Positions 35,113-44,933 are shown, numbered from the stretch's first letter. The stretch is 64,000 bases of DNA from Ensifer sp. PDNC004 (GCF_016919405.1 NZ_CP070354.1:124001-188000), one strand, 5' to 3'. Numbers and translations are program-made. Notes: generated from the letters alone by a model not told the origin.

Positions 35113-36027
35113 TTAAGCAGCGCGCCGAAGCCCCACACGCGCCGCCAGGCGCCTTGCGTGCTCCAGGGACGCCGGCTGCTGATCGGCAAAGCGCTCGGCG
35201 CCAATTTCCATGATCAGCGTCGTATCCGGAAGGAAGGTCAGTTCAGAGAAGATGTCATCCCAGGCAATGTCGCCCCAGCCGATCGGCAGATGCAGGTCAC
35301 CGATGCCGAGCGCGGTCGCTTCTGCCGGATGATAAAAGCGGTTCATGGTATAGGGCAGGCCGAAGCTATCGTGCACATGCAGGTGACCGGTCATCGGGGC
35401 CATGGCCCTGAGTTCGTCGCGGAAATCGAGCCCGCGATGCGTGGCCTCGATATAGGCATGCGAGAAGTCGATGAGCGCGACGACGTTGTCGGAACCGATC
35501 GCCCGCACCGTTTCGGCAACCTGGCTCGGCGTCTGCCGGTATTGGCCGCTTTCCGTGGTGAAGATGTTCTCAAGTGCGATGCGAACGCCGTAACCTTTTG
35601 CGACGTCCGCCATCTCCGCAAGAGCGTCGCGTTCCATCTTGTCGAGGTCAGCGGCGCTCTCGCCGGCGGCAAGCTGTGCTGCGCCGGAGTGGTGGACGAG
35701 GATCCCTGCGCCAAGCCGGTCGCAGAGTTCAAGCATCGTCCTTACGACCTTCTTCTGCAGATGGTGGTGCTGGCGATCCATGAAATTGGAGACGATCTGG
35801 CCGTGCAGCGACAGCTTGTTGAACGTGTACTTCTTGGTGATCTCGGCGACGCGCTGGACACGGTCTTCGATGATACGACCGCCGCTGACGATCTCTTCGC
35901 CATAGATCCCGATCTCGCAGGCGTCGGCGCCCGTCTCGGCAACTTCACGGAGCGAGGCGTCAAGGCTCGAAAGATCGCCCTTGCCTGTCCGGTTGCAGAA
36001 TCCCACGGCGGAAATGATGTCGTTCAT
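35113..36027 (-). CDS. Xylose-isomerase-like TIM-barrel protein (sugar phosphate isomerase/epimerase)
   Basis: A 304-residue AP_endonuc_2 family protein. Metal-ligand segments typical of the fold are visible: KLSLHGQIVSN, ILVHHSGAAQ, IALENIFTTESG, ALIDFSHAYIE, GHLHVHDSFG and TLIMEIGAERF. Such proteins isomerise or epimerise sugars or sugar phosphates, or act on related hydroxy compounds. It is the last gene of the leftward Ugp-like operon, in the position where E. coli has ugpQ, so it probably processes the imported substrate. Confidence 0.88.
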   Translation of the reverse strand: MNDIISAVGFCNRTGKGDLSSLDASLREVAETGADACEIGIYGEEIVSGGRIIEDRVQRVAEITKKYTFNKLSLHGQIVSNFMDRQHHHLQKKVVRTMLELCDRLGAGILVHHSGAAQLAAGESAADLDKMERDALAEMADVAKGYGVRIALENIFTTESGQYRQTPSQVAETVRAIGSDNVVALIDFSHAYIEATHRGLDFRDELRAMAPMTGHLHVHDSFGLPYTMNRFYHPAEATALGIGDLHLPIGWGDIAWDDIFSELTFLPDTTLIMEIGAERFADQQPASLEHARRLAARVGLRRAA

Positions 36028-36054
36028 TACGGTTCTCCTGATCTATGGAAGTGT

Positions 36055-37176
36055 TCAGACTGCTTGGAGTGTCGGTTGGCTGGCGGAACTGCTCACGGCG
36101 CGCGGCTCCAGATCGATCTCGATCCGGCGACCGGTTTCCTTGTCGAAGAGGTGGAGGTGCGCGAGCGGCAGCTTCAGGGTAACGCGATCACCCGACCGCA
36201 CGCGCAGATGCTCGTCGACGGCGGCGGCGAAAGGATAGCCGTTCAGGTCCGAGTGAATGACGCGGCCGGAGCCGAGTTCCTCGATGAAATCCACCTTGAT
36301 CGAGACGCCGTCCGGCGCAACGACGCATTGTTCCGGGCGAATGCCGACAGTGATCTGTCTTGCGCCCAGTCGCGTGGCAAGGCCCTTGTTGATCGGCATC
36401 TTCGTGCCGCCGAATGTGAGGCAAGCATTTTCAACATCGACGGTGGCGTCGAACAGGTTCATCGCCGGTGAGCCGATGAAGGATGCGACAAAGACGCTTG
36501 CCGGCCGGTGATAGACGTCGAGCGGCTGGCCCACCTGCTCGACCACGCCCCTGTTCATCACCACCAGCTTGTCAGCCAGCGTCATTGCTTCCACCTGGTC
36601 GTGTGTGACGAAGACAGACGTTGCTGCGAGACGCTGATGCAGCTTGCGGATTTCGGCCCGCATGGTGACGCGGAGCTTGGCGTCCAGGTTCGACAGCGGC
36701 TCGTCGAACAAGAACACGTTCGGCTCGCGAATGATCGCGCGCGCCATGGCGACGCGCTGCCGCTGGCCACCGGAAAGGGCGGCCGGCTTGCGATCGAGAT
36801 AGTCGGAAAGCCCGACGATCTTGGCCGTTTCCTCGATCCGGCGGAGCCGCTCCGCCTTTGCGACGCCCGCCACCTTCAGCGCGTAGCCGATGTTTCCTGC
36901 AACGGTCATGTGCGGGTAGAGGGCGTAGTTCTGGAACACCATGGCGCAGCCGCGTTCGCGCGGTTCGAGCTTGTTCACAACTTTTCCGTTGATCGCGATC
37001 TCACCCGCGGTGATCTCCTCAAGCCCCGCGATCATCCGCAGAAGCGTCGATTTCCCGCAGCCGGACGGGCCGAGGATCACGACGAATTCTCCGGATGCGA
37101 AAGCGAGGTCGATGCCATGCAGGGTGGGGTTCTTGCCGTAGGATTTACGCACGGCGCGAATTGCGATGTCAGCCAT
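36055..37176 (-). CDS. ugpC: UgpC/MsmK-type ABC transporter ATP-binding protein
   Basis: A 373-residue carbohydrate-importer ATPase with Walker [16 protein letters not shown]-loop [12 protein letters not shown], signature [16 protein letters not shown], Walker [16 protein letters not shown] and a C-terminal TOBE/regulatory domain that ends [12 protein letters not shown]. It energises the two downstream-listed permeases encoded immediately upstream in its operon. Ugp assignment rests on the associated binding protein. Confidence 0.9.
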   Translation of the reverse strand: MADIAIRAVRKSYGKNPTLHGIDLAFASGEFVVILGPSGCGKSTLLRMIAGLEEITAGEIAINGKVVNKLEPRERGCAMVFQNYALYPHMTVAGNIGYALKVAGVAKAERLRRIEETAKIVGLSDYLDRKPAALSGGQRQRVAMARAIIREPNVFLFDEPLSNLDAKLRVTMRAEIRKLHQRLAATSVFVTHDQVEAMTLADKLVVMNRGVVEQVGQPLDVYHRPASVFVASFIGSPAMNLFDATVDVENACLTFGGTKMPINKGLATRLGARQITVGIRPEQCVVAPDGVSIKVDFIEELGSGRVIHSDLNGYPFAAAVDEHLRVRSGDRVTLKLPLAHLHLFDKETGRRIEIDLEPRAVSSSASQPTLQAV

Positions 37177-37218
37177 GAGCGCGGACCTCTCTGTCTGTTC
37201 TGATTGGGGAAAGCGGGG

Positions 37219-38106
37219 TCATTTTTCCGTGGCCACGAGGCCGCGGACGAACCACCGCTGTAAGACGGCGACGACGACGAGCGGTGGCAGCATGATGATC
37301 AGTGATCCGGCGAGCGTCACATTCCAGTCCGGCGTGCCGTTGTCGGTGGGCAGGAGCGCTACCAGCGACATCATCGTGGTCTTGTATTGCGGGTCCGTCA
37401 CCATCAGGAGCGGCCAGAGATACTGGTTCCAGCCGTAGACGAACATGATCGTCGTCAGTGCCAGCATGTTGGTGCGCGAGAGCGGAAGCAGCATATCGAT
37501 GAAGAAGCGGATCGCGCCCGACCCGTCCATGCGCGCAGCCTCCGCCAGTTCGTCCGGCAGGGTCAGGTAGAACTGGCGATAGAGGAAGGTTCCGGTCGCC
37601 GTGGCGATCAGCGGCAAAGTGAGGCCGGCATAGGAATTGAGAAGGTTCCAATCGACGGAGACCTCGAAGCCGGTGACGGCGGAAATCAGCAAGCGGATCG
37701 GCTGGAACAGGTCGGCGGCGACGGCATAGGTCGGCACCACGCGTACTTCGAGCGGCAGCATCAGGGTGATGAACACCATCCAGAAGAAGAAGCCTTTCAA
37801 GGGTGTTCGGAAGAACACGATGGCAAAGGCCGTTAGCGCCGACAGCGCCACTTTGCCGACCGTGACGAGGCTTGCCATAACGAAGCTGTTCAGCATCGCC
37901 GTTCCGAGACTGGCGCGCGACCAGGCCGCACCCATGTTCTCCAACAGGCGATCCTGCGGCACGAAGCTGAAGGGTATGGCGTTGACCTGCTGGAAAGTCT
38001 GGCTGGCGCCCGACACGATGACGATGAAGGGACCGATCAAGAGCAGGAAGCCGAAGATCATCACGCCATAGGTCAGGGCGTTGGCAAAGGGTGTCCGCTG
38101 GATCAT
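37219..38106 (-). CDS. ugpE: UgpE-type ABC transporter permease
   Basis: A 295-residue MalG/UgpE-family membrane protein with about six helices (first at about residues 10-30) and the EAA loop ELAEAARMDGSGAIRFFIDMLLP. It forms the membrane channel with the UgpA-type permease; the gap between the two genes is only seven bases. Length and order match the E. coli ugpBAEC arrangement. Confidence 0.9.
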   Translation of the reverse strand: MIQRTPFANALTYGVMIFGFLLLIGPFIVIVSGASQTFQQVNAIPFSFVPQDRLLENMGAAWSRASLGTAMLNSFVMASLVTVGKVALSALTAFAIVFFRTPLKGFFFWMVFITLMLPLEVRVVPTYAVAADLFQPIRLLISAVTGFEVSVDWNLLNSYAGLTLPLIATATGTFLYRQFYLTLPDELAEAARMDGSGAIRFFIDMLLPLSRTNMLALTTIMFVYGWNQYLWPLLMVTDPQYKTTMMSLVALLPTDNGTPDWNVTLAGSLIIMLPPLVVVAVLQRWFVRGLVATEK

Positions 38107-38113
38107 GGGAGCC

Positions 38114-39004
38114 TCACTTGTAATGGACCTGGCGCTCGATGAAGCGGAACTGGATGAAGGTGAAAATCATGATGAGGCCGATGAGCACGAGGCTCTGGGC
38201 TGACGCACCGGAGTAGTTCAGGCCGCGGAACGCCTCCTCGACGATGCGGTAGACCATCACGTCGGTGCCGTGGTTCGGGCCGCCATCGGTCGTGCGGGCG
38301 ACGATGCCGTAGGTGTCGGCGCCGACGAAACCCTCGGTCATCATGATGACCAGCAGGAAGAAGAGCGTTGGCGCCAACAACGGGATCTGGATATCGACCG
38401 CGCGGCGGATCGGGCCGCAGCCGTCCATCGCGGCCGCCTCGATCAGCGAACGCGGAACCGACTGCAGGCCGGCAAGCAGGAAGATGAAGGTATAGCCCGC
38501 CCATTTCCAGGCAAAGACGACGATGACGAGGATGAGGGCGTGGCTGCCGTATTTGGCCGGGTTCCAGAAGTCAGGAAAGGCGGCGTTGACCGATGCCATC
38601 AGCCCGCGCTCCGGCGACAGGATGAAGCGGAAGGCCATGCCGGCTGCAGGCCCGGCAATCGCATAGGGCAGAATGTAGAGGAACCGGAACGGCGCCGAAC
38701 CCGGCAGTTGCCGGTCGACCGCAAGGGCAAGGACAAGGCCGATGAAAATGGTGGCAAGCGTGCCGCAAAGGGCAAATGCCAGGCTGACGCCGACCGAGTT
38801 CCAATAGAGCGGATCGGCAAACACTTCCTGGAAGTTTGCCAAGCCGACGAACTCTGCCGCCCCGCCGAACGGCGGCTCCAGCGTGAAGGCCCATCGCAAC
38901 ACGGCGACCGCTGGCCAGTAGAAGAAGAGCAGGATCAAAATGATCTGCGGCAGGGCGAATAGGCTCGGTAGCCACCAGCTGCGAAAGGCCGCGCGCTTGT
39001 CCAT
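38114..39004 (-). CDS. ugpA: UgpA-type ABC transporter permease
   Basis: About 296 residues. I prefer the ATG at 39004 (MDKRAAFRSWW), with GGAA at a suitable distance, over a TTG five codons upstream that lacks a ribosome site. Six predicted helices and the EAA loop LIEAAAMDGCGPIRRAVDIQIP identify a MalF/UgpA-type permease. A hairpin separates it from the binding-protein gene upstream in the operon. Confidence 0.9.
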   Translation of the reverse strand: MDKRAAFRSWWLPSLFALPQIILILLFFYWPAVAVLRWAFTLEPPFGGAAEFVGLANFQEVFADPLYWNSVGVSLAFALCGTLATIFIGLVLALAVDRQLPGSAPFRFLYILPYAIAGPAAGMAFRFILSPERGLMASVNAAFPDFWNPAKYGSHALILVIVVFAWKWAGYTFIFLLAGLQSVPRSLIEAAAMDGCGPIRRAVDIQIPLLAPTLFFLLVIMMTEGFVGADTYGIVARTTDGGPNHGTDVMVYRIVEEAFRGLNYSGASAQSLVLIGLIMIFTFIQFRFIERQVHYK

Positions 39005-39036
39005 ATGTCGAAATTCCAATGCGCAAGAAGAGCGAT

Positions 39037-39066
39037 CGGAGCCCGCCGATATCGCGGCAGGCTCCG
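39037..39066 (-). terminator. Nested hairpin between ugpB- and ugpA-type genes
   Basis: CGGAGCC and GGCTCCG flank an inner GCCG/CGGC pair around CGATAT, giving a two-part stem just after the binding-protein stop. This is the usual place for partial termination that keeps binding-protein mRNA in excess. Confidence 0.5.
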
Positions 39067-39079
39067 GGCGGATCGGATC

Positions 39080-40423
39080 TTAGTTCAGCGTCTGTCCGGC
39101 GTAGGTCTTCTCGAAGCGGCGCAGAACGGCGTTGCCGCGTTCGACCGTCTTGTCGAGCTCGGCCTGTACGTCTGCGTTCTGCATGAAAATCGCTTCGAGG
39201 GCGGTTGCGAATTCCTTGCGGATCTGCGTGAAGCCGCCGAGGCGAATGCCGCGGGTGTTTTCCGAGGTCGGGGTGAAGGACAGGCTCTGGATGGCGAGTT
39301 CGCGGCCCTTGTAGGGAGCCTTGTCATAGAAGCCATTCGCCTTCATGGCGTCGAAACCGGTCTTGGTCACCGGGATGTAGCCCGTCACCGTCGACCACCA
39401 TTCGGCCATTTCCGGCGTCGCAAGGTAGTTGAGGAAGGCGGCCGCGCCCTTGTATTCGGCTTCCGGGCGACCGGCGAGCACCCAAAGCGAGGCGCCGCCG
39501 ACGAGCGAGTTCTGCCGCTCGGTGCCCTTCCACACCGGCAACATGGCGACTTCCCACTTCACACCCTCAGGAAGGGTCTTGCCGATGGTGCCGTGGTCGG
39601 CGACCGAGGTCTGGATCATCTGGCAGGTCTGGGAGGTGAAGGCCGGGACGATGTCCATGCCGAGCTGCTTGGTCTTGACGACGAAGAGCTTCTCGTCGGC
39701 CATTTTCTTGAAGAACTTCACATGGTCGACGAACTTGGTCTTGTTGACGACAAGCTCGGCGTTGAGGCCATTGTAACCATTCGCCTGGGTGGCGATCGGC
39801 TGGTTATGGATGGCCGAGAACTGCTCCATCAGCGGCCAGGTGTCGAAGTTGAACGCCAGCGGGCATTCGAAACCGGCCGTCTTCAGCTTGCGGGCCGCTT
39901 CCTCGACCTGCTCCCAGGTGTCCGGCTTGAATTCGATGCCGGCCTTCTGGAAGGCGTCGACGTTGTAGTAGAACATCGCGGTGGAGGAGTTGAACGGGAA
40001 GGAGTTCAGTTCGCCCTTTGCGGTGGCGTAGTAATTGGCGATGCCGCCGAAATAGTTGTTCCAGTCGATCGTATAGCCGTTGTCGGCCATCAGCTTCTTG
40101 GCGGGCACGAAGGCACCGGACAGCATCATGTCGAGCGTGCCGGCATCATAGATCTGGGTGATCGCCGGCTGCTTCTTGGCGCGGTAGGCGGCAATCGTGT
40201 TCTGCAGGGTCGTGTCGTAACCGTTTTGCGAGGTGCAGACGATCTCGAATTCCGACTGGCTGTCGTTGAACTTCTTGCAGGCATCCTGGACGCGTTCGCC
40301 AAGGTCGCCCGAAAGGCCGTACCAGAATTCGAATTTCGTCTTTTCGGCGGCCGCGGCCGACGTGCCGAACGCGACGCTCGCCATCAGGCCGAGGAATACG
40401 GAAGTAGTGACGGAGACTCTCAT
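39080..40423 (-). CDS. ugpB: UgpB-type periplasmic binding protein (glycerol-3-phosphate-like)
   Basis: About 447 residues from the ATG at 40423; AAGGAG lies ten bases upstream (a TTG two codons earlier is possible). A Sec signal peptide ends near GTSAAAAEKT. The mature part follows E. coli UgpB closely from memory: FEFWYGLSGDLGERV, FNSSTAMFYYNVDAF, IGGASLWV-like VGGASLWVLAGRPEAEYKG, and TAVERGN/RRFEK-like C-terminus. UgpB binds sn-glycerol-3-phosphate and glycerophosphodiesters. Here the ligand may differ because ugpQ is replaced by an isomerase gene. Confidence 0.9.
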   Translation of the reverse strand: MRVSVTTSVFLGLMASVAFGTSAAAAEKTKFEFWYGLSGDLGERVQDACKKFNDSQSEFEIVCTSQNGYDTTLQNTIAAYRAKKQPAITQIYDAGTLDMMLSGAFVPAKKLMADNGYTIDWNNYFGGIANYYATAKGELNSFPFNSSTAMFYYNVDAFQKAGIEFKPDTWEQVEEAARKLKTAGFECPLAFNFDTWPLMEQFSAIHNQPIATQANGYNGLNAELVVNKTKFVDHVKFFKKMADEKLFVVKTKQLGMDIVPAFTSQTCQMIQTSVADHGTIGKTLPEGVKWEVAMLPVWKGTERQNSLVGGASLWVLAGRPEAEYKGAAAFLNYLATPEMAEWWSTVTGYIPVTKTGFDAMKANGFYDKAPYKGRELAIQSLSFTPTSENTRGIRLGGFTQIRKEFATALEAIFMQNADVQAELDKTVERGNAVLRRFEKTYAGQTLN

Positions 40424-40666
40424 TAGCAAAACGCTCCTTGCAGGATGGCGGACACCAGGATCGGTGGCACGATGAAGCCGGGGCGCTTGCTAACAGTTGC
40501 GTGTGACAGTCCGTGACAATCTGCATGATGATAAAATGAAAGTTTCGTAACACTGGCGCGAGACAGGCAGGCCAACCAATCTCCCTTGACCCTGGCCGAC
40601 CGGAAGGGCCCGAAAACCAGCTTGGTTCGCAATAGGAGTAAGTGGGGCGGAAAAAGAGGCGCGGCC

Positions 40667-41164
40667 TCAGTCAACCTTCGCTGCCACCTCCGACAGGTAT
40701 GCGTCGTAGCCGAACAACAGGTCATGGCTCAGGTCCTTGCCGTCGAACCGCGCAATAAAGTCTTCAAGGTCGGCCTGACGTGAGAAGCCCATGGCCACGG
40801 CAGACATGCTTTCGATGTCGCCCTCTTCGTCCTCGTAAGTCGCGCTCATCTCCAGGGCGCCCAACCGATCGAAGTTCGCTTGCATGTGGAATGAAAGCCA
40901 GACCAGATATTCAAGCGGGTAGCCGGGATTCCTGCCGTATGTCACCACAAAGGGATAGGCTGAACGGAACCGGCTGGCCAGAGCTTCACCATCGGTTGCA
41001 AAGACGAGCAGATCGCTATCCTCATCGAGGTCGTGAAGTTCGATGGTCAAATCATGTTTGCGCAATGCGACGTAGCCGCCAAGTCGGTCCCACGGCAAGG
41101 ACGTCAAGATGATCTCGCGCCATCGCGTGACGGCGACATCGAGATCGGTGCGGACCAAAAACAT
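40667..41164 (-). CDS. Hypothetical protein, about 165 residues
   Basis: A leftward gene; the ATG at 41164 has AGGGATC before it, while the in-frame ATG at 41221 lacks a ribosome site. The acidic, soluble product contains WREIILTSLPWDRLGGYV, LHDLDEDSDLLVF and AYPFVVTYGRNPGYPLEYLV. I do not recognise a family. It is isolated from operons on either side. Confidence 0.6.
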   Translation of the reverse strand: MFLVRTDLDVAVTRWREIILTSLPWDRLGGYVALRKHDLTIELHDLDEDSDLLVFATDGEALASRFRSAYPFVVTYGRNPGYPLEYLVWLSFHMQANFDRLGALEMSATYEDEEGDIESMSAVAMGFSRQADLEDFIARFDGKDLSHDLLFGYDAYLSEVAAKVD

Positions 41165-41324
41165 GAAGGATCCCTGCAGCGTCGTGGCACAATCGAGAGC
41201 TTTCAGCTTTGCACAGTGCACGCTGTAGTCAATGGATATTAGCGTCGCCTAAATTCATGGTAAGGAGGAAGTTATCGTGATTTGAGAGGCGCCGGCGAAA
41301 CATCAGCCTCGCCGGCTGGCCGGT

Positions 41325-41573
41325 TTATCGCCAGTATCCCCGCCCGGTGTCGACCGATGATCGTCCCACGACGTAGCCGATGGTAAAGGCGAGGGCGCCG
41401 ATCAGCAAGCTGAGGGTGGTCGCGGTGTGAGGATGTTGTGCCGCGGCGGTCGCCACGGCGGTCGTTTCCCTCTTCACTGCGTCGCTGGCTGTCTGTGCAG
41501 CTTTGCGCATACCGGCAAGGGGTTCTTCGGGTGTGCCTGTAAAGCCCGCTTTCAGATCGTCGTCTTTGGCCAT
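41325..41573 (-). CDS. DUF883/ElaB-like small membrane protein
   Basis: 82 residues from the ATG preceded by AAAGGAG at nine bases. An amphipathic, Ala/Thr/Lys-rich N-terminal helix (MRKAAQTASDAVKRE) is followed by one transmembrane segment (LSLLIGALAFTIGYVVG) and a short basic tail. This layout fits DUF883/ElaB-YqjD-like tail-anchored proteins that are often stationary-phase or stress linked. Family assignment is tentative. Confidence 0.65.
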   Translation of the reverse strand: MAKDDDLKAGFTGTPEEPLAGMRKAAQTASDAVKRETTAVATAAAQHPHTATTLSLLIGALAFTIGYVVGRSSVDTGRGYWR

Positions 41574-41768
41574 CGCTTTCATCTCCTTTGGCGTATGAAG
41601 GAGAAACCGAGCACGGCGCCATCGGTTCCGACGCCCCGGGTACGATTTTGGTCAATGCAGCCATCCGGTCGCGACTACCTCCGGGGCAGTCACAGCTAGC
41701 CGCCGGCAAAATAGCCCGTCAATTGCGCTTTGGCGTGGATCATGCGCCCAGAATTCCTCGGCAAAGTC

Positions 41769-42815
41769 CTAGTGGGTCGACAGGATACGGTTGCTCAACG
41801 ATCCGCTGTAGGTCTTCCTGGTCGCAACTTTGTTTTCCAGCGAGGCAAGGATGTCTTCGCAGAAGTCGACGTCGTAGAGTTCACGAATGGTCTGGAGACC
41901 GCCGGGCGTGAACACGTTTATCTCGAGCAGCTTGTCGCCGACGATATCGAGGCCGACCAGAAACATGCCATCTTCGACAAGCTTGGGGCGCAGCGTCTCG
42001 GCGATCGCCAGCATTTCCTTTGTGACCTGCGCCCGTTTTGGGGTCCCGCGCGCGTGGATGTTGGAACGCACGTCGCCCTTCGCGGGGACGCGCCTGAATG
42101 CAGCGTATACGCCGCCACGCTGCAAGGGGCGTCCGTTCATGAGAAACAATCGGGTATCGCCTTCGGACGCTTTTGGAAGGTAACACTGCGCAATGAGATA
42201 GCCGACCTCACCGACGGCATCGATGATTTGATTGAGATTGGACTCGGTGCTGCTTCCAACCCGAAAAACGTTCTTTCCGCCGGATCCCTGCAGCGGTTTG
42301 ATGATCACACCGTCCGAATGGTCGTCGATAAACGTTCTGATCTCCTCTATGTCCTTGGAAATCAAAGTGGTCGGACGAACGATGGCCGGGAAATCCTGGA
42401 AATAGAGTTTGTCTTGTGCCAGGGCCAGGCCACAGGGGTCGTTGACGACGATCGTGCCTCGCTCAGCGGCCAGCCGACCGAAATTCGCGCCGGCATGCGC
42501 TGCCCAGGGGCGACTATCGGCATCCAGCGAGGGGTCGTTCCGTAAGAACAGGACATCCACCTCCTCGACATTGACAAGGTTTCTTTGCTGTTCGGGAGCG
42601 ATCAGAGCACGCAGCAGTGTTTCGGATTTCTTGGGGCGCGCGTCGCCAAGATTTGCTGCGCGGATCATTAATGCGTCGTCGGGGCCAAGGATGAAATCAC
42701 CCGGCGTTACATAGAGCACGTCGTGGCCGCGAGCGAGCGCGGCAAGCGCCAAAGACGTTGTCGTATAGGAAGGCTTTTCGGTCTCGATCGCGTTGACAAG
42801 GAAGGCGATGCGCAT
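41769..42815 (-). CDS. GshB-like ATP-grasp ligase
   Basis: About 348 residues from the ATG with GTAGGAG six bases upstream; the upstream extension of the frame reads as non-coding. The N-terminal MRIAFLVNAIETEKPSYTT and the ATP-grasp parts VIIKPLQGSGGKNVFRV, TRLFLMNGRPL and LDIVGDKLLEINVFTPGGL match prokaryotic glutathione synthetase architecture. A housekeeping gshB would be expected elsewhere in such a genome, so this is likely a paralogue ligating a different amino acid or peptide. The GNAT gene upstream on the same strand may share its promoter. Confidence 0.82.
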   Translation of the reverse strand: MRIAFLVNAIETEKPSYTTTSLALAALARGHDVLYVTPGDFILGPDDALMIRAANLGDARPKKSETLLRALIAPEQQRNLVNVEEVDVLFLRNDPSLDADSRPWAAHAGANFGRLAAERGTIVVNDPCGLALAQDKLYFQDFPAIVRPTTLISKDIEEIRTFIDDHSDGVIIKPLQGSGGKNVFRVGSSTESNLNQIIDAVGEVGYLIAQCYLPKASEGDTRLFLMNGRPLQRGGVYAAFRRVPAKGDVRSNIHARGTPKRAQVTKEMLAIAETLRPKLVEDGMFLVGLDIVGDKLLEINVFTPGGLQTIRELYDVDFCEDILASLENKVATRKTYSGSLSNRILSTH

Positions 42816-43110
42816 AGGGGCTCCTACCTGGAAGGGGGTGCCGCCGACCACGCCTGGCAGCAAGAATTTGCCCTGAAGGCGTTGGAGCCAGCGACAACCG
42901 TCGTCGATGCGCAGGAGAAACGGAAGCACAGTGCGATCGGTTCCGAAGCGACCGACGCTCCTCACTGTCGATGTTCTGGTGCCCAGGACGCGCGCCCCTT
43001 TTTCCGGTCAGCCGCAAGCGAACGGGCTTTCGCATTCCTTTTACGTTCGGTCGTTCGGAGGTCGAGTTGAGGAGGTCGGCTTGCCCAAACCGCGAGCAGA
43101 TGCCACCTGA

Positions 43111-43599
43111 TCAAGCCTTATCGTCCAGCGCCATCTCGACCATCGTCGGACGAAAGCCTGCGGTTGCGAACAGCCGTTGCGCTGCCTCGTTCCTGTGCGC
43201 GGTGGAAAGCACGACCAGGCCAGCCCCTCGCTTTCGCAACTCTGCAACGGCCGCGTCGAGCAACATGCGGCCGATGCCTTGGTTCCGACGTTCGGGATCC
43301 ACGAAAAGGTCGTGAACGACGCCGGCCGGCCCTCGGAGCGCCATGTAGTCGTATCCCTCGCGAGAGGCATAGGCATATCCGACGATTGCATTTTCCTGCT
43401 CGGCTGTGAGGACCACGACATCCGGCTCTTCAAGCTGACTGTGCAGCCATCGGCCATAGGAAGCCTTCGTGCCGGCTCCCGCCGCGATGAAGCGCGTGGG
43501 GTCCCATTGATGATGGAGTGCCGTCAGTTGCGTGCCAAACGCGCCAAGCGCGGGCATGTCATCCTGTCGGGCGGCTCTAATCGTAATTGGTGACGGCAT
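43111..43599 (-). CDS. GNAT-family N-acetyltransferase
   Basis: A 162-residue acetyltransferase. Motif A is VDPERRNQGIGRMLLDAAV (about residues 97-115), followed by LVVLSTAHRNEAAQRLFATAGF. GNAT enzymes acetylate small amines, antibiotics or protein termini. It lies 295 bases before the GshB-like gene on the same strand; that gap contains no supported gene. Confidence 0.88.
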   Translation of the reverse strand: MPSPITIRAARQDDMPALGAFGTQLTALHHQWDPTRFIAAGAGTKASYGRWLHSQLEEPDVVVLTAEQENAIVGYAYASREGYDYMALRGPAGVVHDLFVDPERRNQGIGRMLLDAAVAELRKRGAGLVVLSTAHRNEAAQRLFATAGFRPTMVEMALDDKA

Positions 43600-43858
43600 G
43601 TCGCGGCATGATCCAGCTGTCGGTCGCGCCGTGACGTCGATCAGTCCGGCCCGCCGACCTTGTATCTTAAATGATGGGCGCCGTGGCTCAACTGTGCAGG
43701 TGCGATGAAGGAGCCGTATCTTTCCCGCCGAGTCTTCTTTGTTCCATTTCGCACGCGATCAGCCCGTCGAGGAGGCGTGGTCCGGCGCGTCAGGTCGAGC
43801 GTTTGATTTTGCCAGGGCCGTCGTCGCTCTCAGCCCCTGTTTCACGCGGCGTATCGCC

Positions 43859-44644
43859 TTATGCCACCACAATCGGGACTTTGATCGGCGACGCCTTGAC
43901 CCGGTTGTACAAATCGACGACGTCCTGGTTCATCATGCGCACGCAACCGGAAGACGCCTGCGTGCCGATGGTCCACCACTCCGGTGAGCCGTGCACGCGA
44001 TAGCCGGTGTCCTGGCCGTCCTTGAAGATGTAATGTGCCCGGGCTCCGAGTGGGTTGTCGAGGCCACCCGGCTGGCCGTTCGTCCATTTCACCAGCTCAG
44101 GCTTGCGCGCGATCATCTCCCTGGGCGGCGTCCAGGTCGGCCACACCTTCGTGTACTGGATCTCCGCACGGCCGCTCCACTCGAAGCCGGCCTTGCCGAT
44201 GCCGACACCGTAGCGGACCGCTTCGCCACCGTCCTGCACCCAATAGAGATGCCGCTCATTGAGCCGCACCACGATTGTGCCCGGCGCCTCACCGGTGGGA
44301 TCGCGAACGATCTGACGACGGAATTCCGGTTTGACCTTCTGGAACGAAATGGCCGGGATGACGAAGCCGTTGTCGGCCAGCGACGCATACATCGTGCTGT
44401 TGTCGGTGATGTTGCTGTCGACGCTGATCGGTGGAATTGCCCCTGTCGACATGGTGTCAACACCCATAGGCGACATACGACCGGACGGCTCGAGCGATGG
44501 GAGTTCGAGGGCCTGCGAGCACCCGGACGCACCCAGCAGCGTCATGATACCGAGGTTCGAAAGCAGGGCGCGGCGGGAGACGACGTAGCCGGGCTCCGAA
44601 ATGGTCGCACCGGAGGACAGCTTCTGATCTTGCGGCTTACGCAT
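43859..44644 (-). CDS. L,D-transpeptidase (YkuD domain), Tat/lipoprotein-like export
   Basis: A 261-residue protein. The N-terminus has VSRRALLSNLG, a twin-arginine-like motif, and then LLGASGC, a borderline lipobox. The YkuD domain occupies about residues 120-260 with the catalytic HGSPEWW...SSGCVRM; the nucleophile is Cys234. These enzymes make 3-3 cross-links in peptidoglycan or attach outer-membrane proteins to it in the periplasm. It is a single gene with its own promoter region. Confidence 0.92.
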   Translation of the reverse strand: MRKPQDQKLSSGATISEPGYVVSRRALLSNLGIMTLLGASGCSQALELPSLEPSGRMSPMGVDTMSTGAIPPISVDSNITDNSTMYASLADNGFVIPAISFQKVKPEFRRQIVRDPTGEAPGTIVVRLNERHLYWVQDGGEAVRYGVGIGKAGFEWSGRAEIQYTKVWPTWTPPREMIARKPELVKWTNGQPGGLDNPLGARAHYIFKDGQDTGYRVHGSPEWWTIGTQASSGCVRMMNQDVVDLYNRVKASPIKVPIVVA

Positions 44645-44933
44645 GCACTTTTACCCCAGACGAACGTCGGCATCATGCCTCCGGATGGGCTCAGTTTCAC
44701 GAGTCATGGTTAAAAAGACGTGAAGGAGCTGCCGGTCGCGCGCCATCTTGGGACAATCGACGAAGCTCTCCGGGGCATGCAGAGAGTGCTCTGACTGATT
44801 TCAGGAGGAGCGCTTCCGAGGCGACGCCACCCCTAAAAATCTACAGAGCGCTGGACATGTTGCTATAACTTGACTGGCGCGCTCATGAAAACGAAGTTGG
44901 CCCGGACTTTCCGGCCTTTCGATGGAGCGTTTC

